Under the pieces are notes generated by a model, which saw only the letters and a program-made list of their open reading frames with translations, made no database searches and was not told where the DNA came from. Shown in pieces: positions 58,832 through 64,000 of a DNA stretch of 64,000 nt. Source of the DNA: Halorarius halobius (lineage in GTDB: Archaea; Halobacteriota; Halobacteria; Halobacteriales; Haloarculaceae). Location: NCBI RefSeq assembly GCF_024298865.1, contig NZ_CP101161.1:579227-643226 (forward strand). The letters run 5' to 3'. How positions within the stretch are numbered: position 1 is the first letter of the stretch; each line of letters starts with the position of its first letter. The position numbers and the translations under genes were made by a program.

Positions 58832-61459
58832 ATGACTAACAATATAAATCGGGGTGGACCGAGGGGGACCGATACGACGACAGACGCCGAGACCGACCGG
58901 CCGCGACTCGACCGCCGGGCATATATGCGGACGCTCGGGGCAGCCAGCGCCGGAATAGGTCTCGGTAGCGGTGGTCTCGCAGCCGGGTTGACCCAGCCGG
59001 CGGCCGCCGTCGACACGGTGCTCGACGATTTCGAAGACGGGGATCTCAGCGAGTACAGCGGCCACACGAGCCGCTACACGGTCCAGGGCACGACCACACT
59101 CGAGGGGGCCCAGACGCTCGAAGCAACCCAAACGTACGGCAAGATCGCCCACGAATCGGCGACGACGCCCCGCGGCTACGAGTACCGCTGTCGAATTATG
59201 GCGGGTAGCGGCAGCGCCGGCAACCCCGGCCTCCTCGTCAGCGCGCAGAGCCCCTCGAATCCCTGGGCCGACTGCTACTACGCGGCGGCAGATGCCGACA
59301 CCGATACGCTGTATCTCGGACGCCGAGCCGGGGGCAGCGGCACCACCCTCGCATCCGCGTCCGTGACGATTAACGAAGGAACAGAGTATCGGCTCGCTAT
59401 CGACCTCGATACGGACACCCTGACGGCCGTCCTGTACGATAGTTCGAACACGGAACTCGCTGCCACGACCGAGGTGACTGACACCACGCACACGGGCGGC
59501 ACGGTCGGATTCTACGGGGGCGGCGGGACACCCGCCTACTTCGATTACGTCGGCCAGACCGCCCTTGCCGAACCGCCCTCGCAGACGGCTATCTTCGAGG
59601 ACTTCGAAACCGGCACGCTCGGTGACGACTACACGTTCGACACGGGAAGTACGGGGGCGTCCGTGGTCGCCTCCCCCGTCTATCACGAGTCGAATGCACT
59701 CGAACTGGCCGGCACCACCGTCGAGATGATCAGCACGCCGGAGGCCCTGACGCTCGCACAGGGGGACTCGATTACGTATCGCGTCCGGGCGACCGGTGGC
59801 GCAAACCTCACGCATTTCACGTATGGCGTCCAAGACCACGGGAATCGCTACTTCGTCCGCGTCGCGTTCGCCGACGACGGGTTCGAACTCCAGCGGTACG
59901 AGGGCGGCTCCTCGACGGATCTGGACGTCACGACCACCTCGAGTCCACTCGCGGCGGACACGTGGTACGATGTCGAACTCGAGTGGAGTGAGGGCGGCGT
60001 GCATACCGCGACGCTGTTCGATCAGTCGGGGACACAGCTCGCGCAGGTGAGCGCGACAGATACGACGTGGGACTGGGGCCACGTCGGCTTCGACGCCTAC
60101 CTCGGGTCGGGCGAAGCCGTCTACTACGATTACCTCACGACCGAAGCGACGCCAGCGTCGTTCCCGCACGTCATCGACGACTTCGAAGACACCGACCTCA
60201 CGGAGGACTACACGTTCGAGAACAACAACGAGTCGGCGGCGACGCTGGTGTCGAGCCCGACCCGGACCGGCGGCCAAGCCTTGGAACTCAGCGGCGCACA
60301 CTGCCATCTCAACGGAACGGCGGAGTTGCCGTACGAGCCAGCGGCGGGCGACGTGTTCGGCGGCTGGGTGCGGGCGAGCTCCGACATCGACGGCTCGCTC
60401 GTGCTCACCTACGGCGTCCAGGACTTCGAGAACCGCTACTACGCGTACGTCGACGTCAGCACGGGGACAATCCGCATCCGGAAGAAGGTCCAGGGGACGA
60501 TCACGACGCTGGCCGAACAGACGGGACTGGGGCTCTCGCCCGATACGTGGTACGAACTGGAGGTGGACTGGCGCACCGACGGCACACACATCTTCACACT
60601 GTACGACACCACCGAGACCCAACTCGGCCAGGTGTCGGTCGCCGACGACCGGACGTGGCAGACCGGCACGGTCGGCTACAACGCTCACGTAGGGAATGGC
60701 GCCAGCGGGTATTTCGACTATGTCTGTATCAAAGAGACGAGTTTGCTCGGTGAGTTCGAGGGCGGCCTCGATGGGTGGTCCTCTGACAGTAGCGTACAGT
60801 TTAGCCGGATGAGTGTCGACGAACAGCCAGCGGCAGTGACGCAGGGCAACGACGTATTGAAGGTGCGTATCGATAGCGATCCGGAGCCAGCCATTCGGAA
60901 CGAGGAATATATCCAGCAGGCAGATCTCACCAGCACGCCGTATCTGGTAGCAGATGTGTTGCCTGCATCCGTGGAAAACTCGGATTCCCCGGTGAAGTTC
61001 CGGTTCGAGTACCACTACTCCAATCCAGGCGGGATCGAGCATTCACCCACCATGAACGTAGACCAACGGTATGGTGGCCGCCTTGGGTGGGATATGAGTG
61101 GATTGAGTACGACCAAGTTGAACTCACCCAAGCGACTGGAAATCGTCTGGTATCCGACCGACCACCCGCCATCGAAGTCGTTCGATTACAACGGTGTTGT
61201 GTATGTCGATAACATCCGACTGACGAGGGAGAGGAATCTGGTAACGAACGCAAGGTGGGCAAGAAAACAACGAGATATGGAGCGAGCATATGGGCCGATG
61301 ACTGATCAGGTAATCACTTCTCAGAACGCAACGAGGCAGGATGGGTATTACGAGTTCAGTAATGGCGGCACAGTAGCATATTATGCGGAGGTCTTACAAA
61401 ACGGGAATATACGCGAAACGTGCGACGGCGACACGTTCGTCTGGGAGGTGTCACAGTAA
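58832..61459 (+). CDS. Secreted multi-domain protein with repeated LamG-like domains and a CBM-like tail
   Basis: An 875-residue exported protein. The N-terminus has a Tat motif in DRRAYMRTLGAASAGIGLGSGG. Three similar domains follow (about residues 65-250, 255-450 and 455-665), each opening with DDFEDGDL-type and DFETGTLGDDYTF sequence and closing with GTVGFYGGGGTPAYFDYV, GHVGFDAYLG or GTVGYNAHVGNGASGYFDYV. These look like jelly-roll, sugar-binding folds. The last 200 residues are different, AT-richer, with VVYVDNIRLTRE as in carbohydrate-binding modules. It is probably a surface adhesin or polysaccharide-binding protein. Its stop overlaps the next ATG by one base. Confidence 0.8.
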   Translation: MTNNINRGGPRGTDTTTDAETDRPRLDRRAYMRTLGAASAGIGLGSGGLAAGLTQPAAAVDTVLDDFEDGDLSEYSGHTSRYTVQGTTTLEGAQTLEATQTYGKIAHESATTPRGYEYRCRIMAGSGSAGNPGLLVSAQSPSNPWADCYYAAADADTDTLYLGRRAGGSGTTLASASVTINEGTEYRLAIDLDTDTLTAVLYDSSNTELAATTEVTDTTHTGGTVGFYGGGGTPAYFDYVGQTALAEPPSQTAIFEDFETGTLGDDYTFDTGSTGASVVASPVYHESNALELAGTTVEMISTPEALTLAQGDSITYRVRATGGANLTHFTYGVQDHGNRYFVRVAFADDGFELQRYEGGSSTDLDVTTTSSPLAADTWYDVELEWSEGGVHTATLFDQSGTQLAQVSATDTTWDWGHVGFDAYLGSGEAVYYDYLTTEATPASFPHVIDDFEDTDLTEDYTFENNNESAATLVSSPTRTGGQALELSGAHCHLNGTAELPYEPAAGDVFGGWVRASSDIDGSLVLTYGVQDFENRYYAYVDVSTGTIRIRKKVQGTITTLAEQTGLGLSPDTWYELEVDWRTDGTHIFTLYDTTETQLGQVSVADDRTWQTGTVGYNAHVGNGASGYFDYVCIKETSLLGEFEGGLDGWSSDSSVQFSRMSVDEQPAAVTQGNDVLKVRIDSDPEPAIRNEEYIQQADLTSTPYLVADVLPASVENSDSPVKFRFEYHYSNPGGIEHSPTMNVDQRYGGRLGWDMSGLSTTKLNSPKRLEIVWYPTDHPPSKSFDYNGVVYVDNIRLTRERNLVTNARWARKQRDMERAYGPMTDQVITSQNATRQDGYYEFSNGGTVAYYAEVLQNGNIRETCDGDTFVWEVSQ

Positions 61460-62469
61460 TGCCCAACAAGACGGAAACGGCGAACGTCGTCACGACCATT
61501 TTGGGGTACGACGAGAACGACCCGCCGGATAGCGTCAACGGAGGATTACGAAGCAGCGCTATTCCGTGGTTATTCGACGAGTGGTTCCACGGCGACTTCG
61601 ATACCGTCCGAGAGCAAAGTCTTACTGATGCTACCGGAACGAAGACGCTCGAAGAGTACACCTCCAGTGAAAATCCATTTCCAGATTGGCGAATCAACTC
61701 AGCTATCGAGATCTCCTTCGATACACCGGACGACAAGACGGTCTCGAACCCGCAGGTCCAGATGACAGATCCGGAAGACCAGACGACTCCGGGCGGGGTA
61801 GCACCGGTCACGCTCGAAGGAGCGCCCGATGAGCCCACCAATCCATTCCGAACTGTCGTTGACTACGACGGTTCGAAGAACTATCAACAGGCGACCGTGA
61901 AAGGTCCGCTGACTGCCGGCCCCGAGAAAGTGGGGCCGATTGAAGGGGTCGAAGGGTACAGAGCGTCGATCATCCTCGGTGGGAGTGATCCTTATCTCGA
62001 ACAGCTCAAAGCGGATGGGAGGACACTGGCATCTATTGCTCCAGGTGCGAACATTCCAAAGATAATAGCCGATTTTATGTTGTTCGTCCCGACGTTTTAC
62101 TCTTTCCTCGACTTCGTCTTCATGGCCGACGGGACGACGCTCGTTCGGGTTTGGGACGCGAGCATGTATCCTGCCCATGCGCTATATGTGGGGGGAACAT
62201 TGGAAGATCAAAACGAGTTTGATGAGGGGGAAGAGTGGGTCACTCAGGGAGATCTCACGCAGCAAGTCGCATTTGACCAGTTTGCGTCAGAGGCAGGTTT
62301 CACTCCATTTACGCCGTTTGACCGGTATGGTTCATGGCTTTACGAGGATACGTTTAGAAATGGGGCACCGCCACATCCGGTGATGGTTCATAGAAAAAGT
62401 GGGACGTCCATCTCTGCACGTTCCGTTGAAAGGGAAGAAACGAATCCACTGTTCCCCACTTCAGTGTAG
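61459..62469 (+). CDS. Unknown protein coupled to the secreted multi-domain protein
   Basis: The ATG at 61459 shares one base with the previous stop (TAATG), giving 336 residues: MPNKTETANVVTTILGYDEND. No signal peptide is evident; one hydrophobic stretch (IIADFMLFVPTFYSFLDFVFM, near residue 210) may be a membrane or core helix. No known family was recognised. It is AT-richer than the core genome. A second, 5'-truncated copy of its N-terminal part is found at the end of the window. The tight coupling suggests it acts with the secreted protein, perhaps in assembly or as a toxin/immunity partner, but this is speculation. Confidence 0.7.
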   Translation: MPNKTETANVVTTILGYDENDPPDSVNGGLRSSAIPWLFDEWFHGDFDTVREQSLTDATGTKTLEEYTSSENPFPDWRINSAIEISFDTPDDKTVSNPQVQMTDPEDQTTPGGVAPVTLEGAPDEPTNPFRTVVDYDGSKNYQQATVKGPLTAGPEKVGPIEGVEGYRASIILGGSDPYLEQLKADGRTLASIAPGANIPKIIADFMLFVPTFYSFLDFVFMADGTTLVRVWDASMYPAHALYVGGTLEDQNEFDEGEEWVTQGDLTQQVAFDQFASEAGFTPFTPFDRYGSWLYEDTFRNGAPPHPVMVHRKSGTSISARSVEREETNPLFPTSV

Positions 62470-62537
62470 TAGGTGTAGATGAAGATTAGATTGATTAATC
62501 GCTAAATTACTATTCATACCCAGATGGACTAATCCAT

Positions 62538-63041
62538 ATGCGTACCCGTCTAATCCTCTGTGTTAGTCTCCTTCTTATCGCCGGGTGTGCTGCCCTCCAG
62601 TTCGATGAAGGGGCTACTCAAGACCGTCCTGTTTCTATTGTTATCAATAATTCGGCGAACGAGACACAAACCTTCGAGGTCTGGGTGGTTGAACTCCCGG
62701 CGACAGTAACAACACAACGGAGTGACGGACTTACTGCGAACTGGTCGATTGATCAAGGAATAGCTACGACATCCTCTGGCCCACATCCGTGGACGAAAGT
62801 TGAGATGCCCGAATCAGCGCGCCTTCACGGGCGAACAATACTCAAACCGGGAGAAGAAAACCGGAGCACTATTTCGGAGTTTAATCGAAATGCGGCTGTT
62901 GTTGTAGTCCTCTATCAGGACCCGAATATAAGCGGCTGGTGGGTGAGTGCAAATTGTGGCGGTCGGGCCTTGGTTGGAGTTGGAGTTTACACTCGCCCGA
63001 GTCAATACGGTGACGCATACGGCTCGTACGGGTGCCGGTAG
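62538..63041 (+). CDS. Lipoprotein, tandem paralogue 1
   Basis: A 167-residue protein with signal LILCVSLLLIAGC (lipobox I-A-G-C). The mature part has VSIVINNSANETQTFEVWVVELP, ILKPGEENRSTISEFNRNAAVVVVLYQD and a tail with several aromatic and Cys residues. It is a beta-sandwich-like lipoprotein of unknown function. It is paralogous to the gene at 63225: NNSAN-x-T-x-TFEVWVV, EEN-x-S-x-I-x-EF and the C-terminal Y-x-C are kept. It is AT-rich with low GC3. Confidence 0.8.
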   Translation: MRTRLILCVSLLLIAGCAALQFDEGATQDRPVSIVINNSANETQTFEVWVVELPATVTTQRSDGLTANWSIDQGIATTSSGPHPWTKVEMPESARLHGRTILKPGEENRSTISEFNRNAAVVVVLYQDPNISGWWVSANCGGRALVGVGVYTRPSQYGDAYGSYGCR

Positions 63042-63224
63042 CGGTGACTCCATCCTCTATTTCGAACGATTTCATTCCCAGACTGGTCCGATCTCGGACG
63101 GAACAACCGCAGGTTGGCTACTCACTCAGATTCCGTCGACCCTTCCGGGGGTTGTCATCAGTCGTTGTACCGTGCGAGTCGATATGCGGCGGCTATTGAT
63201 GACGGTGCTCCCTGAACCGCGATT

Positions 63225-63767
63225 ATGGACGACGGGACAGCCGAATTGAAGCACGTTTTCTCTGCGCTCTGTCTGGGGGTACTTATCGTTCTCTCCGGGT
63301 GTTCACCCCTCACATCGGATAGACCAGCTGGCCAAGAGGGTCCAGTTACACTTTCGGTCAATAATTCAGCGAACGTTACCCATACATTCGAAGTGTGGGT
63401 GGTTGATAGTGAATTAAACAATAGGGAGGTGATTATCCGGAAGAGAGGAGGCGAGATTGATAGAGCGTCACCGGGGCCAGGGCTCAGTAATTACCAACTC
63501 GACGGCGACTATGGGTTCGTGACAGCAATTGAATTACCCCAATATCAGTCCCGTTTTTACAGAAATTATACCCTTAGTCCCGATGAGGAGAACCAGAGTT
63601 CCATTGACGAATTTAAAGATGATTCAACAGTTATCGTTATCATCTACCGTGATAACCGAGTTGTAGCCTTGGTGACTGCCCATTGCGATGACGATCTCGT
63701 GTTTGTCGACGTGACGATGCGTCCATACGGGGCTGACACCGGATACAACTGCGAACCACCGGGATAA
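63225..63767 (+). CDS. Lipoprotein, tandem paralogue 2
   Basis: The ATG at 63225 gives 180 residues. The signal is HVFSALCLGVLIVLSGCSPL (lipobox L-S-G-C); a later start cannot be excluded. The mature part has VTLSVNNSANVTHTFEVWVVD, TLSPDEENQSSIDEFKDDSTVIVIIY and VFVDVTMRPYGADTGYNC. It is a second copy of the lipoprotein family at 62538, at moderate identity. The 183 bases between them have no clear gene. The function is unknown. Confidence 0.8.
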   Translation: MDDGTAELKHVFSALCLGVLIVLSGCSPLTSDRPAGQEGPVTLSVNNSANVTHTFEVWVVDSELNNREVIIRKRGGEIDRASPGPGLSNYQLDGDYGFVTAIELPQYQSRFYRNYTLSPDEENQSSIDEFKDDSTVIVIIYRDNRVVALVTAHCDDDLVFVDVTMRPYGADTGYNCEPPG

Positions 63768-63854
63768 CTGCCGTAACCGATAGAACGTCTGTATCCCACT
63801 CCGCGTGTCGACCGCATTCCCCTGGTCACCCGTCTCGGTTTCCGATGCGATTAG

Positions 63855-64000
63855 CGATACTTCCTTGAGACCCTGGAAGAGTACACTGCCAGTGAAAATC
63901 CATTTCCAGCCTGGCGAATCAACTCCGCCATCGAGATCTCCTTCGACACACCGGACGACAAGACGGTCTCGAACCCCCCGGTCCAGATGACAGATCCAGC
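63855..64000 (+). pseudogene. 5'-truncated copy of the gene at 61459
   Basis: From about 63867 to the window end the sequence is about 90 percent identical by eye to 61643-61776 within the gene at 61459. The reading frame (LEEYTASENPFPAWRINSAI) stays open, but a stop codon (63852-63854) lies upstream and no start codon is present. The first 60 codons are missing. It is probably a gene fragment left by duplication or recombination; the right end is outside the window. Confidence 0.8.

Noticed and set aside
63805-63990. A plus-strand frame coding a Ser/Arg-rich peptide near the window end
   Set aside because: It is out of frame with the duplicated gene fragment, which explains this sequence better.

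Overview
The window is chromosomal DNA of a halophilic archaeon (class Halobacteria). This rests on very high GC with GC-rich third codon positions, acidic proteins, and TATA boxes placed about 25 bases before start codons (leaderless genes). It also rests on archaeal or haloarchaeal families: CarS, TiaS, halocyanin, a Bat-type HTH regulator, archaeal RecJ, BioY-BioM-BioN and Tat-dependent secreted proteins. The genus cannot be read from this sequence. No tRNA, rRNA, CRISPR array or intact insertion sequence was seen.

Layout. 0-6 kb: the tail of a histidine-kinase-like gene, a hypothetical protein, a Bat-type regulator, a secreted beta-propeller, a MaoC hydratase overlapping a CoA-transferase, and an MFS exporter. 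6-11 kb: haem and sirohaem synthesis (hemC-cobA-hemD operon and hemL), a glutaredoxin, and a row of stem-loops between glutaredoxin and hemL. 11-24 kb: housekeeping genes (proline dehydrogenase, carS, MATE, citrate synthase, PhoU/TrkA-C, tiaS, thrC). 24-29 kb: a histidine kinase, a processive glycosyltransferase, a HEAT-repeat membrane protein and a receiver, all on one strand. 29-34 kb: purine permease, an HTH-phosphoribosyltransferase, pyrE and a PQQ-type lipoprotein. 34-39 kb: a nitrogen block with an Amt-PII fusion and an amt-glnK-lrp operon. 39-48 kb: hemB, three tandem GNAT genes, an HTH protein, the biotin ECF transporter and a membrane Fe-S oxidoreductase. 48-58 kb: a wHTH/membrane/halocyanin trio, a Cas4-like protein, Sua5, a cysteine-free redoxin, a second glutaredoxin, a CNNM/CBS protein, Pit, RecJ, an SLC13 transporter and an enoyl-CoA hydratase. 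58.6-64 kb: an AT-richer accessory region with a secreted multi-domain protein, a coupled unknown gene, two paralogous lipoproteins and a truncated second copy of the unknown gene.

The most unusual signals are non-coding or concern family members missing their usual catalytic residues. Two intergenic elements of about 75 bp, 29 kb apart and on opposite strands, share a start sequence and two sets of complementary segments that can form a pseudoknot. Each has a TATA-like box the right distance upstream, and each lies against the 3' end of a GNAT gene. They look like two copies of one small RNA. The two amt genes share a duplicated upstream block with an identical 19-base core. A redoxin has no cysteine, and a Cas4-like protein keeps its iron-sulfur cysteines but lacks the nuclease core.
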